A stretch of DNA of 64,000 nt from Apostichopus japonicus (taxonomy: Eukaryota; Echinodermata; Holothuroidea; Aspidochirotida; Stichopodidae), in the NCBI RefSeq assembly GCF_037975245.1, contig NC_092583.1, forward strand, positions 12,815,264-12,879,263, read 5' to 3'. Each line of letters begins with the position of its first letter. Positions within the stretch are counted from its first letter, which is position 1. Below the pieces are notes generated by a model, which saw only the letters and a list, made by a program, of their open reading frames with translations, was not told the origin of the DNA and made no database searches. Positions 51,847 through 64,000 of the stretch are shown here, one piece after another. Both the position numbers and the translations under genes were made by a program.

Positions 51847-54800
51847 TTGCGAGGGCGAGAGTGAGAGATATAGTGGGGTGGGTCAGGGGGTCTACAAACA
51901 AGGGGCCATGCAACGTATTCTCATCTTTACAAACTTAAGGGTTCAAATGGGAAGCTGGTGACACCATTGTCCCCGGGCCCTACCGAATTCTCGACGCCAC
52001 TGACCGTATTGCCCGGGGAAGGGGGGGGGGGTACTAATATCTTTGTTCTTGTAAATGTGCATTTTTTTCTAGTTTTGCCGTTGTTTTTTTTTTTTAATGT
52101 TTGAATTTTTAGATTCTAGTCGGTGACTTTTACCCAAAGAAAATTGAAATGAGTAAGGCTGACACTGAAACACTACGGCCCTACTTTGCGCATGTGTACA
52201 TTGAACCGTATAAGACCACTTATCATAATAAAGTGTACCCTTGCGTTCAAATACGTGCGTGCATGGTTTCCAATACTACGCGCTGGCAGGATAATAAATA
52301 AACGGGAAGGGAAAGAAATTCATATCACAAGAGAATACAATTTATTACGTTATAATATTCGAGTTCATTTCCGGTCGTTATAAATCTTGAATACTAAAAC
52401 ATCTGTTAATTTCTTAGGTATAAACTTGCACAACCAGACATTTCCAATATGTTTCAAATCTTTCATGAAATTAAAAACAAAATATAAGAAAAATGTTATT
52501 TTTCGAAACATTGAGATTAAAACTTTTTTTTTTTTTCTGGAGCTGAATGATGTGGAAATAATTTAAGGGAATGCTTTATAGATTTGGCAGTCAAAATGTA
52601 CTTGATAGCAAAAACATCTGTCATACTTACCATTTTTTTTTAATATAAATTTTATTATTTCAATGGAAACGTGACTTAAAATGTATAAGCAGTAATAAAG
52701 GGTTATAACAACAAAACTACAACAGTTATTCTTGGGTTAGTTTTGGTACATTATTTTTTATACCGTTTGATAGTAAGCCCGATGTCAAATTATGACGAAG
52801 CGGTCGACAATATTTTCCAATCATTATTTATGGTTTGAAGTTGTCTTTCTCGGATAATCGAAATAGCTAGAACGACTCAAAAACCATTAATAACGCGATA
52901 ATTAAAGATCATTTTAGGAGTAGGCCTATAATCTAAGAGAATGTCTCTCGTATTTTTTTATCGATAACCCGCAATCTTAATTTCAATATATGTATATGAT
53001 ATACAGGGATGAGTATAAAAACTGTCGATTGTTCGCACGTTAGCACGTCAGCCACTCGGGGTTAGTGCCAATATAAGGCCGTTTCTTTCCAGGACCCTCA
53101 GACATGCTTATATATTATTAATATGATAAAGAGCGTCCAACAGGATTGATCGCGAATAAAATATGAAAATTGTGCATGTTACGAGCAGTAACGTCCTCCT
53201 TGTAAGTATTGTACCAATGCTAAATCCCAATCACAACGAACACAGCGACCAATCGCGACAACTATTGTACGTGCTGTGCGAACACTAGTCTGCATGTACA
53301 CTGTGCTATACGGTACGTACAAACATACACGGGAAATACACTGTACGATAGCAGTACATTGCATATACCGTATCACGTGAGTAAAGGTGTACCAGCGAAA
53401 CCTATGAAACTGGCCCGCCCTCTAAAAATTTCCTAGCTGAGAGAATGCCTTTAAATAGCATTTGTTTTGGTATGACTTGAAGCGATTAACGATGTTTGAT
53501 GGGTAGAGCGTCATAGTCTTTGAGTTTCCAATTAATTACCAATTATAGTCGTTAATTAAGATTCGTTCAATAATGAAAAGAATCTTGGATGATCGTTAAT
53601 GCTTTTGATCAATCACGACTCTACAGATGTGATGGTTTCTGCGTGAATTGAACCTCGGTGACTTAACAGACTAAATGACTAACAACAAAGAAATATCGTG
53701 CAATACCGACACGACTCAATTAACGACTCTAATTTTCCAAAAAAGGGTTCATGAATATTTTAAAGTACAAAAACACCTCGGAGCGAAAGATACATGAAGC
53801 GCTTACTAAAAAATATAAGAAAACAGAATTCCTAAACTTGAAACACTTGTTGTTGTTGTAGTTAGAATTGCAATTACTTGTAATTGTATTTTCGAGTAAT
53901 ACAGAGACATTTCTCGGTTAGGTTAATTTAGACCGTAGGGCAGTAAATATTTATGGAGGGTGTTGGGGCGGGCTCCGTTTTTGTTTATAGACCTATACAT
54001 ACCAGGTGATTAAAGCTGTTATGCTGTTAGCTGTTAAAACTTTTGCTTAGCGTTTAAACTAATACGCCGGTCGGAAATACTGGAGGTGCCATCATAGTAG
54101 TTAGCTAAATCTTCAATCCTGTAAATATATTACCCTTTCAAATTATTCCTATAAATTATGATATTGCAGTCATAGTTTGATATTAATTTTGCGCTGAATT
54201 TGTGCAAATATTGCAACCTTTTAAAAACTGTATATTATTGACAAATGATCACCTATCTATCTTAATAAATTCAAATGTTTCCAAGACAAATCGATAAATT
54301 ATTTTTCTCTTGAAATAAAAAGTAACTGAAATAATCATAAATCATATTATTTCAACAAAGCCTTGAAAAATTGATTAAGTGTAAAATTGTAATAACATCA
54401 AGTTTTTCAATATGTCAATTCGTCGTCAAAACTTCTCAGTGGGAGAATTAAAAACCATCACACAATTTAGTGAGAATTACATGGTTGAAATTTTCAACGT
54501 ATAGGTTGGGAATTAAATCACTATTCAACTGATTTTCAAAATATTCAATTGAAAGAAATTATATAGAAATTTCGGCAATGTTAACATTAATTTGAAAAAA
54601 AAAACTTGTTTTCTCGGCATTTTGTCACACAAAAATAATAAGTAAAAACTTGAACATGTCGATGGCACCTTAACTTTTCCATACTTTATTGAGTAAATTA
54701 TATTGAAATCTGCTCACATGAGAAGCTCAAATTACAAAAAGAAAAAGAAAAAGGAGGCAAGTAAGAAATTAAACACAGACCATACTACAGAGAAAACCAT

Positions 54801-55619
54801 ATTTGCATAAGACTTTACCCTTAGGTCTCACTCGCGCTGTGTGGGAAGGTATATTATTTCAACTTTTTTTAAAATTTTAGTTGTCGTTCTAGTTTTATAA
54901 GTTGATTGGAAACATTCGTATCGAGAGGTGGTCTCCTGACCCACATGTGTTACGTTACGCTTAGAACTTTGTTAAAATAATAGATTAAAGATTCGGACAT
55001 GATTCAAAGTGAGATATCACTGCAAAATGTCACCCATCATATCACGTGGTACATATAGGGTATTCATTAGTGCACAAAATATGTTCTCTTTATTTATCCA
55101 TCGCGGTCGGTAATGTTATATACCTCATGACACTACGATTTTTGTTTTTTTGACCGTGTAGGAAAGCGGTTAATTGCTTGGGGTATATAAACCCCAGCCA
55201 AGAAATAAGATCGCGATTACCAAAAAAAAAAACGTGAGAAATTCTGATAGCCTCACGGCTTTGTGTGATATGCAATTAGGTATTAGAAAAACCATAAAAA
55301 TATTAGTGTACACTGACAGTTTGTCAAAACTACGAGAACCATTCTTGCCGCGCCGGTACGTCACTACACTACCCACGGGCTAACCCACATGGTAAACCCT
55401 GTGATACCCATGAATTGTGGAAGTTTGATCATAGGTTAACAGTTCTTGACTTTCTAACGTAATCTGGGTTCAAGATATAGCACTTCACTTCACAGTGATG
55501 AATACGAGTGGTCAAGAGAAAAACAGGTATCTGACTATATCTCACTTATTTGAGTAAAAGATTCATTTGTTGCCCAGAAACGAGTCAAACATGGGTGGAT
55601 ATTGATTGAGATCTAACCC
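51847..55619. other. Non-coding, one possible transposon end
   Basis: TCTCGACGCCACTG at about 51988-52001 resembles a hAT-type right terminus, but no left partner was found. A G11 run follows at 52021. The remainder is AT-rich unique DNA. Confidence 0.5.
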
Positions 55620-56360
55620 TGTGTTCTTTGAATGTACTGGGTGCAGTGCTGGTGTGTCCTGCGTTGTACCTGCATCACTATATATTGATTGAGATAGTGT
55701 CCTGCAGTCTTACTGGATCAATGCATTGTGTCACCTGCATATCCTATATTCCACGATACTGATACGATATATAATTGCGAATGTGTCCTGCATTCTTACT
55801 CAGCGATGCACTTCGTCCTGCATTGTACCTGCAATATTACTGATTGAGATTGTGTTGCATTCTTACCGATTCAATGCGTTCTGTCTAAGATAATGTGTCC
55901 TGCATTGTTGTCCTGCATTTTTCCTGCATAAAACCTGAATTTATTTGGTAATGTCCTGCATTCAACTACCAATTGCGAATGTTTCCTGCATCCTTACTTT
56001 GATGCATTAAGCCCTGCATTGTACCTGCAATATTACTGGTTGAGATTGTATGCTGCATTCTTACCGGATTCAATGCATTTTTTTTCAAGATAATGTGTCC
56101 TGCATTTTGTCCTGCATAAAACCTTCATTTCTTCTGTAATGTCCTGCATTCAACTACCAATTGCGAATGTTTCCTGCATCCTTACTTTGATGCACTACGT
56201 CCTGCATTGTACCTGCAATATTACTGATTGAGGGTGTGTCATGTTTTCTTCCTTATTCAAGGTATTGCATCCTGGATTTTATTTCCCGCGGTTGCATTTG
56301 GAATTCTTCTGCATTATTACTAATATTGAGATCGTGTCCTGCATTCTTACTGATTACAAT
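55620..56360. repeat. Higher-order repeat built on CCTGCATT, about 188-198 bp period
   Basis: CCTGCAT and TGTCCTGCATT occur dozens of times. Longer copies are visible: AATTGCGAAT at 55773, 55971 and 56159, and GCAATATTAC at 55831, 56027 and 56215, with spacings of 188-198. There are about three and a half long copies, the first and last more diverged. No frame. Confidence 0.88.
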
Positions 56361-58918
56361 GGATATGCGTGCATAACACTCAACAAACCCAAATGAAAGA
56401 GATATTAGTGTCATAGCGATAACAGATGTTCACAAATTCGTTGGTGCATACAATAATACCACACACACACGCACACATGCACATACAGTCAATTTACACA
56501 ACATATACAAGTACCTATATTGTGTTTATCATTCTATCAGTCTCAATAAATTAACCCAAATTCTCAAAAAAATGCTTTAAGTCCTAACCTATATGGAATA
56601 ATTAGCAGTCGATTGGATTTGACCTAATATACATCTTCTTAGAAAATAAACAGGTTACAATTCAACTACAACAGAGCTTCCAATTTAAGGGCTAGTTCAA
56701 TATGTACCGTTTTAACTTTAGCCTGTTAACGGTCTTCTCTTATTCTTCAAATAAAACCCTAAACTTGAATTTTGAATTCTGAATATAAGTAGCTTTTCTT
56801 TTCACTTCGGTAGACGTTCGGCGATCGGGGCCGTATTCGCCAATATCGCACGTGATTTCGCAGAACTGCTCACTTGATCTCAGCTTCTAGCATCATTACG
56901 TGCTATTTTACACCATACCAATAGTACACCAACTTACTGAACATTCGACCCCTTCCCTACCCAAAACAAAAAGAAATATTTCCCCCAAAACGGATAGTTT
57001 ACGATGAACGTACAGAATATATGTTTGAAATAATTCAAACTTGGCATACGATACATATCTATAGGCCGACATCCTGCAAGCAGTACAACAGCACAGTAAC
57101 GGTAACCCCAGGCAACCCTTTATGTATTGTTTTGTATCTATGTACTTGTTATGTTGACGCAGTTAGTATATAACAGTACGGTGATGTAACGATAACACTC
57201 TGTACTCTTTAATAACAGAAAATTCGACACAAAAAAAAAATACATCAGTTTTTTCTTTTCTGCGAGAAGACAAAAATATACTTGTCAATTTGAAGTCCTC
57301 CTTCACAATCTATCAGTTCTAATCTGTATATTTGTATTTAATCACGTCAATTCATGCGTATTTTTGCACGTGACTAAGAAAAAAATAATTTCCTTTCCGC
57401 TGCACAGTGTCTGATAGTCGTGCTCAAGCACTATGTATGCAGATCGTGTATGTCTCATAAATGGGTAATATAACGCGCTTGGATAGTCATTACGTTACTT
57501 ACAGAAACACTTTTTTTTTAATTCTTTTTTTTTTATGAAATGTTGATGTGTGTATTTATTAGTTCCAGAATTTGGACAGATTTTTTGAAACTGTACGTGA
57601 AAGCATGTGGTATTCACTACGCAGACGGCGGTGGCATAAGCTATTTGTATAACAGTTTTTATTATTCATTATCTTAGATAAAAGTATACATAATACAGTT
57701 TTAAAATTTGGATCTTCCGTTTCAATTATTTTGCCAAATATTAAACCTCGAAATGGGTCAGTTGAAAATTTTTAATCGTTATGATTTTTTTTTCTTGATT
57801 AAGTGATGTATCAAATTTAACATTTCAATCAATTTAGCTGTAAAGATTATGAACTTGCACTTGCAATGTGCATGCTTTATATTAATGTTGAAGATATATA
57901 TTTGTATTAGAGTATTGGGGCAGAAAAGTGAATGAAATTTCCTTTTTTGTCTATCGTGCAAAGATTATTCACTGCACGGAAAGCACAAGTCACTGGACAC
58001 AAACATCATTTGTCGATAAATGAAAGCAAAACTGATTTTCTTCTTTAAATCAAATGTATGATCGATAAGAGCCGATTCGATTACAGTAGCAAAATGTATT
58101 CTTTAATAAATCACTCCTATATGTTAGGGCATGGGGTGTCGTGAACGGTATCTATATTTCAAAATTTAGGTGTTTTTTTACTTTTTAGGTATGCTTAAAA
58201 TTTATCATATTATTGAACCAGACTCTATGATATCTCATGAATTAATAAACAATCTTTTTGTTAATATGACATCGCAGGATTTTATAAAAGGTAAGGCTAC
58301 GCTAGAGCAATGACAAACGTTGACAACTTAGAGAAGATATTGATTGATTATTTTAAGTTTGTAGCCCGAAGTAACATAAAGTTCCACTCTCTACTTTGAC
58401 TAGAGGAACCGGTTATAAAATGTATTTACGTAAGTCCCCTACTCTATCCACCCCACCACCTGCTAAGGAAACTTTTCACCTACCTACTTACCCATCCACG
58501 CACCCCCCCCCTTCCCTCCACCACCCCCAATCCTACACTCCTCACTCGAGTCTACATCAAGTAAACCTTGAAGTGCTAGTTACGAATACGCCGCTTCCCT
58601 TCTGCGTTTCAAACAGACAGAAAAAGTCACGACAGAGAGTGCAAAGTAAGGAAGCTCACATACCGATAGTCATATTACCCTTAATTATAACGCATAACGA
58701 TTCAAAACTTTCGACCAAAGTAAAAGCTAAAGGATATGTTATTAACAAAAACGATTCCCAGTTTATCATTTTCGATGACAAGAAGCTGACAGCGGTTTTA
58801 GTACCTTTAAGCGAAGTCTTAATGACTTCAATTCATTATAGATTGTAAGCTTAGTAGAAATGGTTCTTCTCCCTCGTCCGAATAGCTTCTTCTCTCTATA
58901 TTTATTTATTTTCTTTGC

Positions 58919-58934
58919 GGGGGGGGGGGGGGGG
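58919..58934. repeat. G16 homopolymer
   Basis: An uninterrupted G run in otherwise AT-rich sequence, about 70 bp after the end of a 150-codon chance frame. Confidence 0.9.
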
Positions 58935-61846
58935 AGAGGATAAACTCTAACCAGCTGTATGGAATGATCCACTCATAACCAAATCCAAACCGTGCTGACA
59001 TTCTTACATCGGACGTACTAAACATACGCGTGAACATTTCTATTGTCCACTAAAAATTGCATTTTAACAGCAAACATTTTTTTTAATTATTATTTTACGG
59101 TTAGAAGAAACACTTGACAGTACATGTCCGTTAGGAACATGTTCACCATTTTTTTTTAAGAAATAAAATAAATATTATTGAACCGGAGGGAAAATTGCAA
59201 CAGACATATTGACTATAGGCATGCAGGCTAAGGGAATCTTTATTAATACAGAATCTCAACTCTATATATCTTGAAAAAACCCAACAAGAACAACAAAAAT
59301 AGGTAGCGAGCGATACTGTACTAACTATAGACATCGCAGTATGCTAAAAGTACTCTTGGTATATGAGTGCATATGAGTACATGGCTTTAAGAGTATACTT
59401 AACATTGCACCATAATAACAATCTAACAAAACATTTCCAAAATGCTCCCATGTAGTATAAATACCAGTACAAATCAGAAATGAAGGCGCGTATGAGTACA
59501 GACAAGTATATTAGAATAGTCCGTTTACTTACCCACAGTTATATAATTATCGACTCCCGAATCGTGGATGAAATATCCCGAAACACAGCACTGAAAATTG
59601 TTGAAATCGCCCACTGTACATCAAATAGCAACAGTTTGGTAACGTTAACGTTTGCTGATTACACCAAAATAGTTTATATCCCAAAGAAAATATCTCTTGA
59701 CCGCTAACGTAAGAATTTCACCCTTTCCAAAGAACAAGCAAAAAAATAAAAACGTCTCCTTGGTGACAACACTCTGGATCTGCAAAATTGTTGAAAAAGA
59801 AAATTCGTTCTATGTTAAAACCTCTGCGAAAAACGGTGTATGTTTAATGTTGATTTTTTTTAAAGCAAAAATAACATCTCAGAGAAATAAGCTAAAGTAT
59901 TTTCTCTTCTTCTTCGCAGAAGAATAATAAAAAGCGACTCTTTTCGTCACTTAACACGATGTCATTATAGGCCTATATGAACTCATTTATTCACTTGCTT
60001 CTATACTGAACTATTTAAGAATTCAGACCTTTTTTGTGTTGTTTTGTTTTGCGTTACACAACTTGGGAGAATTAACAATTCCTTGACGAAAATCACAGAG
60101 TACGACTAAGAGTTCAAATTTACGGTAAATGCGATCGCTCCCCCAGAGATTCCTTCTTTAGATATGTAAGTGATATGTAATATACACAAATATCGACGCC
60201 CCTCAGACTTTTATTTGACAACAAATGTATATCATTCAAGAATTTCTTTGGTCAAAATATTTTCTCCCAAGAAAATTCCTTTCCGTGATCTTTTTCCCCG
60301 TCTTTTTTCATTTGTCGATTTTGAAAAGTATGACAGAAACTGTTAATCAACACACGCAGAAAAAAAGGTGTTTTTTGAAAATCTTTCCAAAAACAAGAGT
60401 TACTATTATCGAAACAAATCCGTGTTTCTTGACTCTCTCTCCCTCTGTCTGTCTGTCTATATGTCTGTCTGTCTCTATCATTCCCACTTTTTCTATTATT
60501 GTTGCTGTTGACGTGTAAGTATATATATACAGTATCTTGGAAAGTTGATACGAAAAACAACTCTAACCTTGTTTCATGAAGCAACACGCACAGCAATATC
60601 TGCAACTAAACTCCATAAACTATATTAAACGAACAACTAATATTTGATGAACAAGAAGAAAAACCTCTGTTTCCAAATCACTCCCTGACGAGATGAACTC
60701 TCGACTAACTGAGATGGTTCTCGCCGTTAGTTCTCGCTTTTTATCTCGCTTTCTTCTTTGTCCAAAGCTGGCGCTCTTCTTGTCAAATTAACGTAACTTC
60801 AATGGGAGGTGTCACTGCCTTAAAGTTATATATAGCTGTTGCTATCTGCCTAACACGTGTTTTAAGGTCGGATCCAAGGATGGGGACCCGGTAAGGTCGT
60901 GTGTGTGTGGGGGGGGGTAAGACAGGCGCCCTCTTTTAAATTTTCCTTCAATAATAAATAAAATCATCTCCAAATTTAATTTTGTAAAACAAAATAATAT
61001 TGTTATAGGACGCTTCGCCGTGCGTGTATTCCTCACTTTTAACCGATGAGTTACTTATACAACACTATTGTGTTAGTGATTTCTGTATCTACGGATACCG
61101 AGAAATCCTTGATTCGTCACTTTGTTGCAGGTTCTCGTAGTTTACATGGTCAATCATTTTCTCAAGTTACCAAAGCGCGCGGTATAACGCTTAGTGCATG
61201 ATGGAGAGGGGGAGGGGCGGGGGAGACGTTCCCATAGAAGTTAAGAAGCGGTTTATCTCGGGGCTGGTGTTTTTGGAGGAGCTCTTAGCCGCAACTCTGC
61301 CGTTACAAACAGCTGTTTATGATACTTAAATCAGCCATTACAAAACTGTGTTACGTGACTTACAGAATAGTAATTATATTTAAAAAAAATTACCCCGTGG
61401 TCAGGTCGAACAAGATGTTGGTGGGTCAGGGGGATACTGCACAATAGACAGTCACTTAGAGGGCCCGTGAAAAAGGATGGAGTGGTCCCAGGAAGTATGG
61501 AATAAAGAGTTTTTTAATTTTAATTTTCATATATCATTAAACAAAGTAGACCAAAAAAGAAAATGTAAAATTGGGCTATGGTGATATTGTCCAAATAAAG
61601 AGCCGGACCCGACCCTGAACGTCTCTGATCATGGAAGTGGATTGACAACTTTTCCCAAAATCTTTGTAGATATCACGAATGTAATATTACGTAAGGTCTT
61701 ACAAATTACTATTAATTACATTGTTCCCAAAAAGAAATCTAATTCAAATCATTCTCCACTCGAGATTTCCTACAAAATTTTACTAAAATTGTACTACAAG
61801 TTTTTAGTTCAAATAATAAATAGCTACCATGTGTTGATTTATTTTA

Positions 61847-61877
61847 ATTATTATTATTATTATTATTATTATTATTT
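61847..61877. repeat. (TTA)n microsatellite
   Basis: About ten TTA units. A similar shorter stretch lies at 50478-50512. Confidence 0.9.
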
Positions 61878-62569
61878 TTAAGTGGGGTGGAATCTCTTCG
61901 TATATAATATATATAAATATCACTTTAAAGCTCGTATAATGAATGCGCTAAGCTCTCGCTAAATATTTGTTTGTGATGCCAATATACGTCCCTCTGATAT
62001 ATAGTGAATGCATCCAAGCGTCAAAAATATCACATCATTTGGGATGTTTGATAAAAAGCAGTGACTGAAGTATTTAGAACCAGGTGCATGCTACTCACAA
62101 ACAAAGTAAAATATCAATTTTATTATCTATCAGCTTTCAAAAAGAATTGATATTTCTTTTGGTATAGATGGAAACTGTCAGAGAGGTAGGATCGGAGAGT
62201 TGCTCGATTCTGTTTATTTTAACGAGCCCAGTTTTTTTTTTCAACGCGGAACAGTCTGAGAAAAACCAAGCTATACATCAGTTGACAAAAATATAAGACG
62301 AAAATAAACGAGATAGTACAGCGTATAGAATAAATTAACAAGAGGTGCATATTTTAATTATGATCTCGGATTATATGGTGTAGTGTCAGCCGGTTGTATT
62401 ATCAGTAACAGTGCCGAAGTGTATAAACTAAAACATTCCTCATACACACAAACACACACACACAGATTGGAAATGATTGAAATTTGCTCTAAGCCGGTGC
62501 AGGGGAAGCTTAAAATTAATTAATGATTTAATTAAGAGATATAACTTTTAACAAAGACAACTGTGTTTA

Positions 62570-62930
62570 CTGTATATTTATCATTATGTTTTCTTTGTTG
62601 GTGGGTTGGGTGGGGCGTAGGGTGGGGCAGATTTGATATCTTCAACACTGAAACAGAGACGTATGAAACCAACGAACGTATACGATAGCTTTTTTATATG
62701 TTAGAATTTACTTACAATATATTATATTTGCTAGTATTGTACGGTAATGTATTTATTTTTGGTGGGTGGGGCGTGGAGGTGGGTGGGGTGGGGCATATTT
62801 AATATATTCAACACTGAAACTGAGACATATGGAAGCAACGAACGTATATACTATAGCTTTATGATATGTTGGACTTTAATATAAACTTAGTATAAATAAT
62901 AGTTTCTAGTATTGTAATGTATCTGTTGAT
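62570..62930. repeat. Diverged direct duplication of about 170 bp
   Basis: TTCAACACTGAAAC occurs at 62641 and 62807 (166 bp apart) and CTAGTATTGT at 62731 and 62906 (175 bp apart). The sequences between match with many substitutions and small indels. Each copy starts with a GGTGGG-rich stretch that could form a G-quadruplex. Confidence 0.85.
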
Positions 62931-64000
62931 GTCAGTGTTCGATGTAGGTGTTGTTTTTAATCGTGTTACAGTTTCATGTTGAAGTTACTGCGTTAATTGT
63001 GATTAATTATTGATTGTAATTGGGTTTTATTTATTAAGTGATTAATCGGCTGTAATCAACTTTATATCTTAGTGATAATGTAATACATTTGTATATGTGT
63101 TTTGTCTCTGCAATTAGAATTTTATCACGGTACGTTTTTTTTCTCGAAGAATGTTATTTTCCTCTGTCAATCTGTGGATAAAATATTTAAATATGATATA
63201 GTGAAAAACATTAACCCAACAGACATAATGACGTCATTCACTGTATACTGTGGCCAGATGCAAAATCACAAAACTGTATCCAAATTTAAAAACTTCATAA
63301 ATTCGCCACAACAAATTGTAAGCGGGTCTGGTTTGGCGGATGGTTTATCCTTACAAATAATATGAATGTTGCGTAGCTTGTTATATAGAAGAGTGAAATA
63401 AAAGTTATTCTACACACAACAAAGCACAGAAAAGCCTGTACAACGTATACGCCGACCAGTTTATTAGTTAATTTTATTCATCTTGATGAAATGACTCTAA
63501 AATGTTAAGGATCACAAAACATCAGAGTCATTAAATAGTATATATACGCTGCACGAATTTTGTTTGTTTCTTAAACCTCACTAAAACTCAATTATTTCGG
63601 TTTGTTTAAGTATTTACTCTGAGGATAATAGTTGCTAACTAGTTTATGACGGGAATTCACAAGAAATATCTGCCGTATGTTACCGCTTTGCTACTGGCGT
63701 TAATTATCCAGGAGGTATTTACTCTTAATTATCGGATAGGCCTCAATTTGATAAGAAAGAAATTCTTCTTACCCAGCGGTCATGTGCGTCAATTAAAGGG
63801 TATTATCTTAGCATAACCCTGTAGAAGGAATCTTGTGAAGTAAGGACTCTGTCAGAGGTTCTGTCAGACTGTTGTATATAGGTGCAGCAATCGCACGGGC
63901 AGCGAACGTGCACTATTCAAATGATAGATGTATATATGTATTACGGGAAGTAGCAGTCGACGCTTGCAAAATTGGTTGGAAGAACAATTGGGGGGGGGGG
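62931..64000. other. Non-coding, no gene recognised
   Basis: AT-rich unique DNA; the window ends inside a G run of at least 10. The 87-residue plus frame at 63102-63365 has no recognised motif. Confidence 0.55.

Larger units (their letters stand above)
56361..62569. other. Non-coding, no gene recognised
   Basis: CA-rich patch (56460), C9 (58503), G16 (58919), CTGT-rich patch (60445-60478), G9 (60909) next to a GGATCCAAGG/GGCGCCC transposon-like fragment, and the (TTA)n tract. The 150-codon plus frame at 58396-58848 starts Pro-rich from a C run and has no known domain. Confidence 0.55.

Noticed and set aside
51988-52001. Right end of a hAT element (TCTCGACGCCACTG)
   Set aside because: No left end found upstream, so boundaries cannot be given.
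58396-58848. 150-codon plus-strand frame, the longest outside the purine-rich array and the PLE
   Set aside because: It has a Pro-rich start from a C run and no recognisable domain, and a frame this long can occur by chance. A protein search of residues 60-150 would settle it.
60252-60605. 117-codon minus frame and the overlapping 97-codon plus frame
   Set aside because: Both cross the CTGT-rich repeat and have no motif; opposite-strand overlap suggests chance openness.

Overview
This window looks like non-coding DNA from an animal, most likely a marine invertebrate. It is AT-rich by eye and has no long open frames. Microsatellites, minisatellites and transposon remnants are abundant. The few protein traces are a Penelope-like retroelement (PLE) endonuclease and a possible non-LTR retrotransposon tail. 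The short GC-rich hAT-type elements and long G/C homopolymer tracts would fit an echinoderm or similar deuterostome, but nothing here fixes the taxon. I found no host gene, tRNA, rRNA or CRISPR array. Most open frames of 60 aa or more run through simple repeats or are chance frames.

Layout. 1-8.8 kb: unique AT-rich DNA with three tiny hairpin units flanked by short direct repeats (1929-1967, 4664-4711, 8063-8107) and a G-quadruplex-type tract. 9.5 kb: a 12-bp tandem repeat. 10.3-10.65 kb: a hairpin and a cluster of TGACCT half-sites. 14.1-14.8 kb: a strongly purine-biased degenerate minisatellite. 21-22 kb: a compound (CT)n(TA)n tract and a 72-bp tandem duplication. 25.3-26.75 kb: the most informative locus, two 5'-truncated PLE copies joined head to head between (TA)n tracts. 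They form a 437-bp inverted repeat and each carries a hammerhead-ribozyme-like core. 27.85-28.04 kb: a minisatellite with an exact 34-bp period. 31.14-31.53 kb: a complete short hAT-type element with 8-bp target duplications. 32.8-33.2 kb: an AT minisatellite. 36.4-36.9 kb: a 17-bp repeat, a palindromic element and GC hairpins. 37.75-37.96 kb: (CAT)70. 43.16-43.53 kb: a probable LINE 3' end on the minus strand. 47.2-47.9 kb: a second hAT-type element with 8-bp target duplications and what looks like a nested terminus. 49.35-51.85 kb: two minisatellites, one of them higher-order, plus a composite repeat. 55.6-56.36 kb: a higher-order CCTGCAT-type repeat. 62.57-62.93 kb: a diverged direct duplication.

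No genes act together here. The biology visible is that of mobile and tandem repeats: a retroelement in a TA microsatellite, non-autonomous DNA transposons that leave 8-bp duplications, and roughly 40 poly(G)/poly(C) runs of 9 bp or more, equally split between strands.
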